Counted from the first letter of the stretch, positions 37,428-45,958 are shown. The stretch is DNA of 64,000 nucleotides from Opitutaceae bacterium (GCA_016794785.1 JAEUHC010000015.1:1-64000), one strand, 5' to 3'. Numbers and translations: made by a program. Notes: generated by a model not told the origin, from the sequence alone.

Positions 37428-40400
37428 ATGAACCCCACCCGCATCCCCCTCCGACTGATTCTGGCTTTCGGCTTCACCGCGCCTTTTGCGTTTCCCCAAG
37501 CCGCTCCCGCCGGTGCGCCCGACGCCGCCACGCTCGCCCGTTACGATAAAAACAAGAACGGCCGCCTTGAGGCCGATGAACTCGCCGCCCTTCGCGCCGA
37601 CGAGGCCAAAACCGCCGCCGCCGTGAAGACCGCCTCCGGCTCCGCCGAGTCGTCCAGCGAGGTCGTGCAACTCTCGCCCTTCGAGGTCGGCGCGGGCAAC
37701 GACCGCGGCTACTATGCCTCGAGTTCGCTCTCCGGCACGCGCCTCAACTCCAAGCTCGAGGACCTCGCCTCCTCGATCTCCGTGGTCACGAAGCAGCAGC
37801 TCCTCGACACCGCCGCGATCGATATCAACGACATCTTCCTCTACGAGGCCAACACCGAGGGCACGGGCAACTTCACCGCCTTCAGCGTCGGCCGAAACGG
37901 CGACGTCAACGACTCGGTCCAGAGCGACCCGATGAACGCCAACCGCGTCCGCGGCCTCGACTCCGCCAACATCGCGCGCGACGGCTTCGCCGGCAACAGC
38001 CGCATCCCGATCGACACCTACAACATCGCCGCGGTCGAGATCAGCCGCGGGCCCAACTCCAACATCTTCGGCCTCGGCGCCTCCTCCGGCACCGTGAACC
38101 TCGTGCGCAGCCAGGCCAACCTCACGCGCCCGACCACGCAGGTCACGCTCCGCGCCGACAGCTACGGCGGCTACCGCTCCAGCCTCGATGTGAATCGCCC
38201 GCTCTTCGGCGGAAAACTCGCGGTCCGCGTCAACGCGCTCTACGAGTCCAAGGGCTTCGAGCGGAAGCCGTCCGAGGAAATTACGCGGCGCGCGCAGGCC
38301 ATGTTCACCTGGCGGCCGTTCCGCAACACCACCATCCGCGGCAGCTACGAGACCTACCACAATTTCGCCCGCCGGCCCAACGCGCTCACCCCGCGCGACA
38401 CGACCACATTCTGGACCGCCGCCGGCCGGCCCACGTGGGATCCCGTCACGCAGCGCGTGACCATCAACGGCGTGCTCCAGCCGACGGTCTATCCGCAGTC
38501 GCAGGACGGGAACCTGCCCGCCGGCCTCATCTCGCAGGGCACCGGCTTCTACAACCGCCCCGGCTTCTTCATCGATCACAACGGCCCGCAGCTCTACACG
38601 GTGAACCGCACCAGCACGACCAACAACCCCAGCGGTGCCAACACCAACGTCCGCTACCTCGAGAGCGCGACCGACATCCTTCGCCTCCGCGGCACCACGC
38701 TCCCGCTCTTCACCACGCCCGGCATCTCCAACCGCGCGCTCTACGACTGGTCCTCGATCAACTACGTCGCGCCCAACTACAACAAGGACAAGGCCGACAT
38801 CTACAGCATCACCGCCGAGCAATTCTTCCTCAACACCCAGCGCCAGATCCTCGCCGCGCGCGTCGGCTGGTATTTCGAGGATGTGGACAACTACAGCCGC
38901 AACTTCATTGGCGGCAATTCCTCCATCCTGTTCATCGACGTCAACGAGCGGCTTCTCGACGGCCGGCCCAATCCGTTTTTCCTCCGCCCCTACCTCGGCG
39001 CCTCCGAGCCCACGATCTTCAACCGGCCCGAGCGCAACGACAACTTCCGCGCCGAGGTCGCCTACCAGCTGGACCTCACGCGCGAGCGCGGCGGCTTCGG
39101 CAACATCCTCCGCTGGCTCGGCAAGCACCGCGCCGCCGGCTACGACGAGACCCGCCTCATCACCACCGGCGTCTATCGCTACCGCGAGCAGATCATCGAC
39201 GACCACACCTGGCTCTCCAACACCAACCGCCAGGGCAACGTCCAGGCGCGCGGCTATTTCAAATACTACCTCGGCGACGCCACCGGCGGAAACATCGACC
39301 GCGCCCCGCCCGAGCTCTACGGCCTCGGCGGGAACTACAATTTCTACTGGTTCAACGGCGCCACCCAGCAGTGGATCAACGAGCCCGTGGTCTTCGGCGA
39401 GACCGGCGTGCAGCCCAGCAACCAGATCCGCCGCGAGATTCGCAGCCAGGGCCTCACCCTCCAGAGTTTCTTCGCCGACGATCGCATCGTCACCACCTTC
39501 GGCTGGCGGTTCGACAAGAACCGCAGCCGCAATTCCGGCGCCGCCTCGATTGACCCCACAAACGGGTTTCTCAACTACGCGCCGCTGGAGACCTGGGGCC
39601 TCTTCACCGAGCGCCAGGGCTCGACCAAGACGCGCGGCGTCGTCGTGCGCCCGTTCCGCGGCTGGGCCGGCCTCGACCGGCGCGCCGAGGGCGGCGGCCT
39701 CGCCGGCCACTTCGCCGACTTCGTCCGCTCGCTCAACGTCCACTACAACTCCGCCGACACCTTCCAGCCCGCCGCCGCGCAATACAACCTCTTCGGCGAG
39801 CTGCTCCCCGACCCGCAGGGCAAGGGCAAGGACTACGGCGTGAGCTTCAGCCTCCTGAAGGGCAAATTCGTCGCCAAGATCAACAAATACGACAACAAGC
39901 AGCAGTTCTCCCGCGGCGGCGACGCCGGCATCGTGGCCACGCGCGCCAACCGCATCGATTTCGGCAACGATGCGTTCAACCTCGAGGACGTCGCGACGGT
40001 CTGGATGGCCCAGATTCACCCCGACTGGACCGCCGCCCAGCAACGCGCGGAGGTTTACAAAATCATGAGGCTGCCCGGCGGCTTCATCGAGGAGGTCAGC
40101 ACGCGCAGCATCGCCGAGACCCAGGACGTCTCATCCAAGGGCTACGAGATCGAGCTCAACTACAACCCCACGAGCCACTGGACGCTGCGGGCCAACCTCG
40201 CGCGCCAGCAGACGATCGACACCAACATGTCGCCCAACATCCAGCGCTACTTCGACGAGCGCCTGCCCGTCTGGGAGTCCGTCCGCATCCCCACCGATCG
40301 CCTGCCCGACGGCTCGCAGCTCGCGGGCGCCGGCAACCCGTGGTGGACGACCAGCTACGGCAGCGCCGGCACGCCGCGCGGTTTCTACGAGGGCCTCGTG

Positions 40401-40853
40401 CTCGCGCCCTACAAGCTCGCTGTCGCCAACCAGGGTAAGCCGCGCTCCCAGGTCCGCGAGTGGCGCTTCAACGCGACCACGAGCTACAGCCTCGCCGGGC
40501 TTTTCCCGGATCACCGCCACCTGCGCGCCACGCGCGTCGGCGGCTCGATGCGCTGGGAGGACAAGGCCGCGATCGGCTTCCTCGGCGCCGCGCCGGATGC
40601 CGACGGCGTCATCCGCTCCCTCGACAAATCGAAGCCCGTCTTCGACAAGTCGCGCTCCTATTTCGACCTCTTCGTCGCGCACCAGCTGCGCTTCAACCAG
40701 AACAAGTATCGCGCGACCGTGCAGCTCAACGTGCGCAACGTCCTCGAGGGCGGCCGGCTCCAGGCCATCGGCGTCAACCCCAACGGCCAGCCCTACAACT
40801 TCCGCATCATCGACCCCCGCCAGTTCATCCTGACGATGACGTTCGATCTCTGA
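37428..40853 (+). CDS. TonB-dependent receptor with N-terminal EF-hand-like loop
   Basis: 1141 residues. A signal peptide (LRLILAFGFTAPFAFPQAAP) is followed by DKNKNGRLEADE (residues 40-51), which fits the 12-residue EF-hand calcium loop. The box VVQLSPFEVGAGNDRGYYAS then leads into the plug (LASSISVVTKQQLLDTAAID, VEISRGPNSNIFGLGASSG) and a long beta-barrel ending QFILTMTFDL with a C-terminal hydrophobic residue. It would import a ligand across the outer membrane using TonB energy. Adjacency to the lyase-like gene suggests pectin-derived sugars. The ATG at 37428 is preferred over 37392 because it starts the signal peptide. Confidence 0.93.
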   Translation: MNPTRIPLRLILAFGFTAPFAFPQAAPAGAPDAATLARYDKNKNGRLEADELAALRADEAKTAAAVKTASGSAESSSEVVQLSPFEVGAGNDRGYYASSSLSGTRLNSKLEDLASSISVVTKQQLLDTAAIDINDIFLYEANTEGTGNFTAFSVGRNGDVNDSVQSDPMNANRVRGLDSANIARDGFAGNSRIPIDTYNIAAVEISRGPNSNIFGLGASSGTVNLVRSQANLTRPTTQVTLRADSYGGYRSSLDVNRPLFGGKLAVRVNALYESKGFERKPSEEITRRAQAMFTWRPFRNTTIRGSYETYHNFARRPNALTPRDTTTFWTAAGRPTWDPVTQRVTINGVLQPTVYPQSQDGNLPAGLISQGTGFYNRPGFFIDHNGPQLYTVNRTSTTNNPSGANTNVRYLESATDILRLRGTTLPLFTTPGISNRALYDWSSINYVAPNYNKDKADIYSITAEQFFLNTQRQILAARVGWYFEDVDNYSRNFIGGNSSILFIDVNERLLDGRPNPFFLRPYLGASEPTIFNRPERNDNFRAEVAYQLDLTRERGGFGNILRWLGKHRAAGYDETRLITTGVYRYREQIIDDHTWLSNTNRQGNVQARGYFKYYLGDATGGNIDRAPPELYGLGGNYNFYWFNGATQQWINEPVVFGETGVQPSNQIRREIRSQGLTLQSFFADDRIVTTFGWRFDKNRSRNSGAASIDPTNGFLNYAPLETWGLFTERQGSTKTRGVVVRPFRGWAGLDRRAEGGGLAGHFADFVRSLNVHYNSADTFQPAAAQYNLFGELLPDPQGKGKDYGVSFSLLKGKFVAKINKYDNKQQFSRGGDAGIVATRANRIDFGNDAFNLEDVATVWMAQIHPDWTAAQQRAEVYKIMRLPGGFIEEVSTRSIAETQDVSSKGYEIELNYNPTSHWTLRANLARQQTIDTNMSPNIQRYFDERLPVWESVRIPTDRLPDGSQLAGAGNPWWTTSYGSAGTPRGFYEGLVLAPYKLAVANQGKPRSQVREWRFNATTSYSLAGLFPDHRHLRATRVGGSMRWEDKAAIGFLGAAPDADGVIRSLDKSKPVFDKSRSYFDLFVAHQLRFNQNKYRATVQLNVRNVLEGGRLQAIGVNPNGQPYNFRIIDPRQFILTMTFDL

Positions 40854-40875
40854 GCGGGCGTCGAAAAATCCCGCT

Positions 40876-40955
40876 GTAGGAGCGCGCTTGCGCGCGATGA
40901 GATTTGGCGTCGCCGGGCGAACCGGCGGCGGAATCGCCCGCGAGCGGGCTCCTAC
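40876..40955. repeat. REPIN-like GTAG element, type GAGCGCGC
   Basis: The left arm GTAGGAGCGCGCTTGCGCGC.. and right arm ..CGCGAGCGGGCTCCTAC are imperfect reverse complements of 22 bases. Each arm has the form GTAG plus hairpin with a TT or TC loop. It lies 22 bases after the TonB receptor stop. The rest of the 40854-41140 gap shows nothing recognised. Confidence 0.8.
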
Positions 40956-41140
40956 CTTCCGATTCGAACCCTCTTTTTCGACGCCCTCTGGGGCCCGATG
41001 AACCCGGTAGCGTGGTGGAGCGCGTTGCCGTTGGGCCGGCGTTGGGCGGAGCGGCTGGGAGAAAAACGGGGCGGGTTAACCCCAAACCCAAAGCCAGACT
41101 CCGTTTGGGTCGCTCCCGGCTAGCCGATTGGCCCTCGTCG

Positions 41141-41515
41141 TCATCGCGAATCGAGCATCTCTGTCACAATCGCCAATGTGTCGTCGGTGCGTCGATAGTC
41201 TCGCACAAAGGCGAACGCACGATCCAAGAATGGAGTGTTCTTCTTGGAGACGCGCTTCCAGTAGAAATGGATGAAGTGGACCTTAGCAAATGCCCAAGGC
41301 TCTCGATTGATGACGTGCTGCAGCCGCTGCTCCCACTCTGGGGTATCAAGAAACGCTGCCTCAAGAACGGGCATCTTAAACGTCATGTCGGGCGCTGCGA
41401 GAATCGCCTCAACGACGTGGTAGGCCGCTTTGGACTCACGCGTTCGATTATCGTCGCGCTCGGCTGCGCGCAAAGTGACGAACGGCAATACGGCGAGTAG
41501 GGCGAGGTGCTTCAT
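41141..41515 (-). CDS. Small secreted protein of unknown function
   Basis: 124 residues with a likely signal peptide (MKHLALLAVLPFVTLRAAER). The mature part (RESKAAYHVVEAILAAPDMT ... VHFIHFYWKRVSKK ... FVRDYRRTDDTLAIVTEML) is mostly helical and matches no family known to me. Its G+C is lower than that of the flanking genes, which hints at acquisition. An in-frame ATG at 41548 would add 11 residues before the signal peptide and is less likely. It has no operon partner. Confidence 0.65.
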   Translation of the reverse strand: MKHLALLAVLPFVTLRAAERDDNRTRESKAAYHVVEAILAAPDMTFKMPVLEAAFLDTPEWEQRLQHVINREPWAFAKVHFIHFYWKRVSKKNTPFLDRAFAFVRDYRRTDDTLAIVTEMLDSR

Positions 41516-41707
41516 GGAGATTTGCCCAACAGTGTTATTCGGCTGCACTGCGTTTTATTGCGATCCGGCGCAGTAATACGTGGCTCATGGGCTTGCTGAT
41601 TTTCTGGGGTAAATTTTTGGCATGCGCTGGGTCTAGCGGGTGAAGCGTCTCTGGCTAGCTCAGCGCAGCGCAGTGCGGGGAGAAATCAAGCCGAGAGCGG
41701 GCGCGTG

Positions 41708-42712
41708 CTATTCGCTGCCGAAAATCGCGACGCCGGTTGCGCCGGTCGAGAGACGGTGGGCGCGATACATGCCGGTGGTGTTGAAGGGCAGGGCGATGTT
41801 GCCGTCCTTGTCGATGCAGATGACGCCGCCGTCGCCGCCGAGCGCGCCGACTTTGGCGATGGTCGCGGCGGCGGCGGTCTTGAGCGGGGTGCCGCGGTAT
41901 TCGAGCTGCGCGGCGATGTCGCGGGCGACGCCCACGCGGATGAAAAACTCGCCCCAGCCCGTGGCGCTGACGGCGCAGGTGGCGTTGTGCGCGTAGGTGC
42001 CGGCGCCGATGATCGGGGCATCGCCCACGCGGCCGAAGCGCTTGTTGCTCATGCCGCCGGTCGAGGTGCCGGCGGCGAGGTTGCCCTGGCGGTCGAGCGC
42101 GACGCAGCCCACGGTGCCGTAGCGGGCGATGCGCGCGGCGTGCTCCTCTCGGTCGAGCGCCGCGGTCTTCTTGGCCGCGGCATTCTTCTTCGCGCGCTCC
42201 AGCTGCTGGCGGCGCTGCTCGGTCTGGAAATACTCGTTGGGCACGAGGGTGAAGCCCTGCTGCTGGGCGAAGCGCTCCGCGCCGTCGCCGATGAGCATCA
42301 CGTGCCCGGATTTTTCCATCACGGAGCGGGCGAGCGTGATCGGGTTCTTGATGTGCTTCACGCCGGCAACGGCGCCGGCGGCCTGCGTGCGGCCGTCCAT
42401 CACCGAGGCGTCGAGCTCGCAGGTGCCGTCGGCGGTGAAGACGGCGCCCTTGCCGGCGTTGAAGAGCGGCGAGTCCTCCAGGATCGTGACGACGGCGATC
42501 ACGGCGTCGAGGGCGCCGCCGCCGCGCTCCAGCACCGCGTAGCCGGCGTCGCGAGCCTCGGTGAGCTTGGCGCGATACTCGGCCTCGCGCTCGGCGCTCA
42601 GGGAACTGCGCTCAATGACGCCCGCGCCGCCGTGCAGGACGAGGCCGAAGGGTTTTTCCGCGGCGCAGGCGGCGAGGGCCAAGACGAGAAAAAGCGAGAG
42701 GATGGTTTTCAA
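41708..42712 (-). CDS. Isoaspartyl peptidase/L-asparaginase lipoprotein
   Basis: 334 residues from a TTG at 42712. The N-terminus LKTILSLFLVLALAACAAEK carries a lipobox (LAAC, Cys16), so the enzyme should be a lipoprotein outside the cytoplasm. The Ntn-hydrolase fold shows FGLVLHGGAGVIERS, FNAGKGAVFTADGTCELDAS and the autocleavage site RYGTVGCVALDRQGNLAAGT with nucleophile Thr200, followed by TSTGGMSNKRFGRVGDAPI. The family cleaves beta-aspartyl dipeptides and asparagine. An in-frame ATG at 42811 lies across a repeat and is not used. Confidence 0.9.
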   Translation of the reverse strand: MKTILSLFLVLALAACAAEKPFGLVLHGGAGVIERSSLSAEREAEYRAKLTEARDAGYAVLERGGGALDAVIAVVTILEDSPLFNAGKGAVFTADGTCELDASVMDGRTQAAGAVAGVKHIKNPITLARSVMEKSGHVMLIGDGAERFAQQQGFTLVPNEYFQTEQRRQQLERAKKNAAAKKTAALDREEHAARIARYGTVGCVALDRQGNLAAGTSTGGMSNKRFGRVGDAPIIGAGTYAHNATCAVSATGWGEFFIRVGVARDIAAQLEYRGTPLKTAAAATIAKVGALGGDGGVICIDKDGNIALPFNTTGMYRAHRLSTGATGVAIFGSE

Positions 42713-42725
42713 AGTGAAGGCAATT

Positions 42726-42812
42726 TTTGACCACGGATCGCACCGATAGACACGGATAAAATCCACGGTGGCGAAGCTCCATCCGTGCGCATTCGTGCCA
42801 TCCGTGGTCAAA
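42726..42812. repeat. CACGGAT-type inverted repeat
   Basis: TTTGACCACGGAT at the left and ATCCGTGGTCAAA at the right are perfect complements. The interior has further CACGGAT/ATCCGTG words. It lies directly upstream of the isoaspartyl peptidase gene, so it could influence its 5' leader. A related, weaker element is at 47205-47275. Confidence 0.75.
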
Positions 42813-42849
42813 CGGTCTGTCGCATCGCTGCGCGACCTGATGCACCGAG

Positions 42850-43353
42850 CTAGGGAACCAGTCTCCGTCCCACAATGATCAGGTCGCGCTCGATGCCGTC
42901 GAGCACGGCGACGCGCGGGAGGTGGGCCCAGCGGACGAAGCCGTGCGACTCGAAGAGCCGCAGGCTCGGCGCGTTGTGCCCGAAGATGTAGCCGAGGAGC
43001 GTGTGCAGCCCGAGTGCCGGCGCGCGCGCGATCGCCTCATCGAGGAGGCGGCGGCCGAGGCCGCCGCGCCGGTGCGACTCCGCCACATAGATCGCGATCA
43101 TCGCGGTGCCATCGTAGGCGGCGCGGGGGTAGAAGGTGTCGAAGCTCAGCCAGGCGCAGACGGTGCCCGCCTCTTCGAGCACGTAGAGCGGCCGCGCGGG
43201 GCTCTGGTGGGCGTCGAACCAGGGCTGCCGCGACGCGACGCTCACCGGTGCGAGATCGGCGGTGACCATGCGGCCCGGGATCGTGGCGTTGTAGATGGCG
43301 ACGATGGCCGGAAGATCGGCCGGGGTGGCGAGGCGGAGGAGGGGGGCGTTCAC
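42850..43353 (-). CDS. GNAT N-acetyltransferase, Pat/Bar-like
   Basis: 167 residues. The GNAT fold is shown by LRLATPADLPAIVAIYNATI, FYPRAAYDGTAMIAIYVAES and the acetyl-CoA loop HRRGGLGRRLLDEAI, then GLHTLLGYIFGHNAPSLRLF and ESHGFVRWAHLPRVAVLDG. The N-terminal IYNATI pattern and the GYIFGHN...LFESHGF region are typical of the phosphinothricin / methionine-sulfone acetyltransferase group. The physiological substrate is probably a small amine-bearing molecule and is not determined. It is monocistronic between repeat clusters. Confidence 0.9.
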   Translation of the reverse strand: MNAPLLRLATPADLPAIVAIYNATIPGRMVTADLAPVSVASRQPWFDAHQSPARPLYVLEEAGTVCAWLSFDTFYPRAAYDGTAMIAIYVAESHRRGGLGRRLLDEAIARAPALGLHTLLGYIFGHNAPSLRLFESHGFVRWAHLPRVAVLDGIERDLIIVGRRLVP

Positions 43354-43383
43354 AAGTCGTGGGCCGTGGGACCGGCTGGGAGG

Positions 43384-43438
43384 TGGGAGCGAGCTTGCTC
43401 GCGACTCCGGCGCGCAGTCGCGAGCAAGCTCGCTCCCA
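43384..43438. repeat. Perfect 23-bp inverted repeat, type GGGAGCGAGC
   Basis: The left arm (43384-43406) and right arm (43416-43438) are perfect reverse complements, each containing GCGAGC-TT-GCTCGC, separated by 9 bases. The layout is that of the REP pairs, with TGGGAG in place of GTAG. No T-run follows on either side. Confidence 0.8.
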
Positions 43439-43451
43439 CAGGACGGGTAAT

Positions 43452-43584
43452 ACCAACGTCTCTTCGCTTTTGGACGTTGGTAGGGCGGGGACTCCGCTCC
43501 CCGCCGCGAGAGCCCGCGGAGGCGGGCAACGGAGTGCCCGCCCTACCAGGGCCGCCATCACTCCAAAAGCGCAGGGACGTTGGT
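43452..43584. repeat. Outer inverted repeat enclosing a GTAG element
   Basis: ACCAACGTCTCTTCGCTTTT at the left and its imperfect complement ending GCAGGGACGTTGGT at the right (about 20 of 23 matches) enclose the GTAG element at 43480-43546. The order suggests one repeat inserted inside another. Confidence 0.65.
43480..43546. repeat. REPIN-like GTAG element, type GGGCGGGGA
   Basis: The left arm GTAGGGCGGGGACTCCGCTC.. (43480-43505) and right arm ..GGAGTGCCCGCCCTAC (43521-43546) are imperfect reverse complements. GTAG starts the left arm and CTAC ends the right arm, as in the other copies, but the stem sequence differs from the 37261 and 47959 elements. Confidence 0.8.
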
Positions 43585-43612
43585 GTAATGACGAGGAGTT
43601 GAAGCGGGGCGT

Positions 43613-44350
43613 TCATTTCGTTGCGCGGCGGCGCGTGAAATCAAACGCGAGGTTGCCCACCGGCGTGCGGGCGCGCCAGCGGAGAAGTTCGCCGCTCGCC
43701 GTGTCGAAGTGCAGCAGCATCTCGAAAACCTCGGCCCCGGGCTCCGGGGTCGCCGGCCGGTAGCGGTAGCGCATCATCGTCTCCGTGCCTTCGATGCGCC
43801 GCTCGCTCGGCGCGCCGAGGAGCTGGCCGATGGCGGCCAAACGTGGCCGGGCGGCGGCGAGGTCGGACTCGGCCAGCGTCGTCGCGAGGCTGCGGCCGGC
43901 CTGATCCACCCGGCCTCGGCCGACGCTGCGGATGATGGCCGTGACAAATTCCTTCGGCATGAGCGCGAAATATTTTTCCGGCACCGCGAGACGCGACAGG
44001 CGGCCGGCCGTGAAGCCCAGATCCAGCGCGAGGTCATGCACCCCCGGCTCCGTGACGCCGGGCGGCAGCTCCTTGACCCAGCGGACGTGCCAGTGCTCGT
44101 CACGGCCGTCGGCCCGGACGCTCTCGGGGCGCAGCCCGATCCAGCGCACATCGTCGGCGCGGAGGGTGGGCGAGAGGCAGGTGAGGGCGAGGCCTTCGCC
44201 GGTCTCCACCGCGAAGTGGCGGTCGAATTGGTCGAGCTGCAGCTTGAGCTCAAGCAGGCGCAGGTAAACGCAGCCGCCGAGGAGCAGGGCCGCGGCGGCC
44301 AGGCCGCACGCGAGGGCACGTCGCACCGGAGGGCGACGCGCGCCGGTCAT
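43613..44350 (-). CDS. Putative lipoprotein of unknown function
   Basis: 245 residues. The N-terminus RRALACGLAAAALLLGGCVY has a lipobox (LGGC). The mature protein (LKLQLDQFDRHFAVETGEGL, LTCLSPTLRADDVRWIGL ... FEMLLHFDTASGELLRWRA) is not recognised; it has alternating strands and a helical middle. Its start overlaps the stop of the upstream gene by ATGA on the - strand, so the two exported proteins are probably made together. It is possibly the last gene of the trpC-DUF5069-rsmA run. Confidence 0.7.
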   Translation of the reverse strand: MTGARRPPVRRALACGLAAAALLLGGCVYLRLLELKLQLDQFDRHFAVETGEGLALTCLSPTLRADDVRWIGLRPESVRADGRDEHWHVRWVKELPPGVTEPGVHDLALDLGFTAGRLSRLAVPEKYFALMPKEFVTAIIRSVGRGRVDQAGRSLATTLAESDLAAARPRLAAIGQLLGAPSERRIEGTETMMRYRYRPATPEPGAEVFEMLLHFDTASGELLRWRARTPVGNLAFDFTRRRATK

Positions 44351-45012
44351 TTCTTCGTGGCGTCCGCGGCCGGGGCCTTGGCGAACGTGATCTTGCTCAC
44401 GAGGTCGAGCAGCCGGTTGCGGAGAATCTCGTCCTCCTCCTCGGTCTTCTTGTCGTAGCTTTTGCCCTCGATCGCGCGCTCGGCGAGCTCCGTGCTGATG
44501 ACAAAGATGTGGCCGTTGCGCACGAAGACGAGGTTGCCGCGCTTGGCGACCGGCACGCGGTCGAGCGAGAGGCGCGGGATGCGGTCGCCAAACATCGAGC
44601 CACCGGGCACCAGCAGATAGGTGAGCAGCGAGCCCTCCTGCGTGCCGGGCACAAACTTGGCGCTCTCGATCTGCACGCCGTCGAAGTTCTGCTTGAAGTC
44701 GGCGAGGACGAAATTGCTGAAGAAATAGATCAGGTAGTCCTTCAGGCCGCGGGTCGAGAGTTCCCAGCGCTGCGTGGCGTCCTGCGGAAAAGCGGCGATG
44801 CTCACATGAGTGGTGAAGTCATCCTGAAAGGTCACGACGTTCGGCGTGTCGGTCACCTCGCCGCCGAGCTCGGGCAGCACCGGGATGGCGATTTTGTAGA
44901 GGCCGTTGGGCGCGTGGTAGGTCTTGCCTTCGACTTTTCCGTGCAGGGATTGCGCGTGGACCGCGAGGGCACTGGCGGCGAGGGCGAGGACGGCGAGGGT
45001 GGGTCGGAACAT
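44347..45012 (-). CDS. Secreted protein of unknown function
   Basis: 221 residues with a signal peptide (LAVLALAASALAVHAQ). The mature part begins SLHGKVEGKTYHAPNGLYKI and contains VVTFQDDFTTHVSIAAFPQD, then LVFVRNGHIFVISTELAERA and a charged stretch DKKTEEEDEILRNRLLDLVS. This resembles proteins with a beta-rich stress-response-like fold, but no family could be named. It precedes and overlaps a lipoprotein gene by 4 bases and follows rsmA by 37 bases on the same strand. Confidence 0.75.
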   Translation of the reverse strand: MFRPTLAVLALAASALAVHAQSLHGKVEGKTYHAPNGLYKIAIPVLPELGGEVTDTPNVVTFQDDFTTHVSIAAFPQDATQRWELSTRGLKDYLIYFFSNFVLADFKQNFDGVQIESAKFVPGTQEGSLLTYLLVPGGSMFGDRIPRLSLDRVPVAKRGNLVFVRNGHIFVISTELAERAIEGKSYDKKTEEEDEILRNRLLDLVSKITFAKAPAADATKK

Positions 45013-45049
45013 GGGTAAGGGCGTAGAAGTAGCCGGGTCGGCGGCACTT

Positions 45050-45958
45050 TCAAGCCAAGGGTGGCATCAGGCCGGCAAGTTTTCGCCAGACGTCCACCGG
45101 GATGGCCTCGGGCCGGGTCTGTCCGGAAAGACCGTGGGCCGTCAGGACCTCGATGCAGGCCGGGGCCGCCGCGGGCAGGTGGGTGCGCAGCAAGGCGCCC
45201 ATCTGCTTCCGGCGCTGCTGGAAGCAGGCGCGGATGAGCCGGCGGGCCGGGGCGGGGAAGACAAAGGGCTCCGTCCGCCGCACCAGATGAAGGAGGTGGG
45301 ACTCGATGTCGGGCCGTGGAAAGAAACACGCCGCCGCGACCTTGTGGCCTGGCGCGATCTCATAGGTGGCCTGCAAAAAGACCGAGATGGCGCCGAAGGC
45401 CTTGGTGCCGGGCTTGGCGGCGTAGCGCTGGGCGGCCTCGAGCTGCAGCATCAGCACCATGCGCGCGGGCAGCGGGCCCGAGAGCACAGCGTCGAGCCAC
45501 GGCGTGGCGATGGAGTAGGGCAGGTTGGCGACGACCTTGAAATCGAGCGGGGCGATCGATGGAGACGCGGCGCCCTCGCCGCGTTCGGCCGCACCGGGGC
45601 GAGGGCGCCCCGGCTCCAGCAAGGCCGGGAGCCCCGCGAGCGGTTGCTCGACCGCGTCGCCCTCGAGCAGGTGAAACGTCTGCGGAAAACGCGTCGCCAA
45701 AGTCGTCTCGAGGTGCGCGTGCAGCGTGCGATCCATTTCGATGGCCCAGACCTCGGCGCCGGCTTCGAGCAGCGCGGTCGTGAGCGTCCCGAGCCCGGGG
45801 CCAATCTCAACCACGGTGTCGCCGGGACCGACGGCGGCGAGTTCGAGGGATTTGCGGACGATGTTGCCATCGACGAGGAAATTCTGCCCGAGGAAATGCT
45901 TCGGCGTGTGGCCGAGGGCCGCGAGCAGATCGCGTGTGGCGGTGGGGGAGAGCGGCAT
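45050..45958 (-). CDS. rsmA: 16S rRNA dimethyladenosine transferase
   Basis: 302 residues. The enzyme (KsgA/RsmA) dimethylates A1518 and A1519 of 16S rRNA. Visible motifs are HTPKHFLGQNFLVDGNIV, the SAM-binding VVEIGPGLGTLTTALLEAGA, the acidic EMDRTLHAHL, the catalytic NLPYSIATPW and FFPRPDIESHLL. Between EQPLAGLPALLEP and LDFKVVANLPYS lies an extra, low-complexity segment (GRPRPGAAERGEGAASPS) that coincides with an inverted repeat at 45561-45617. The start at 45958 is the family start; the longer frame runs into the DUF5069 gene. It lies 8 bases after that gene. Confidence 0.95.
   Translation of the reverse strand: MPLSPTATRDLLAALGHTPKHFLGQNFLVDGNIVRKSLELAAVGPGDTVVEIGPGLGTLTTALLEAGAEVWAIEMDRTLHAHLETTLATRFPQTFHLLEGDAVEQPLAGLPALLEPGRPRPGAAERGEGAASPSIAPLDFKVVANLPYSIATPWLDAVLSGPLPARMVLMLQLEAAQRYAAKPGTKAFGAISVFLQATYEIAPGHKVAAACFFPRPDIESHLLHLVRRTEPFVFPAPARRLIRACFQQRRKQMGALLRTHLPAAAPACIEVLTAHGLSGQTRPEAIPVDVWRKLAGLMPPLA
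45561..45617. repeat. REP-like inverted repeat inside rsmA
   Basis: The arms beginning GGAGACGCGGCGCCCTCGCC (45561-45583) and the complement ending GGGCGCCCCGGCTCC (45595-45617) match at about 20 of 23 positions. The region is in frame and codes for an Ala/Gly/Arg/Pro-rich insertion in a loop of RsmA. Confidence 0.7.

Noticed and set aside
41515..41600. Possible integron attC site upstream of the small secreted gene (GCCCAAC and a CGGCTGCACTGC stretch)
   Set aside because: Only one core half-site fits; the partner half-site does not match, and no integrase or second cassette is present.
43384..43438. Perfect hairpin as a transcription terminator
   Set aside because: No T-run on either strand; arm structure and neighbours fit the REP-like repeats better.
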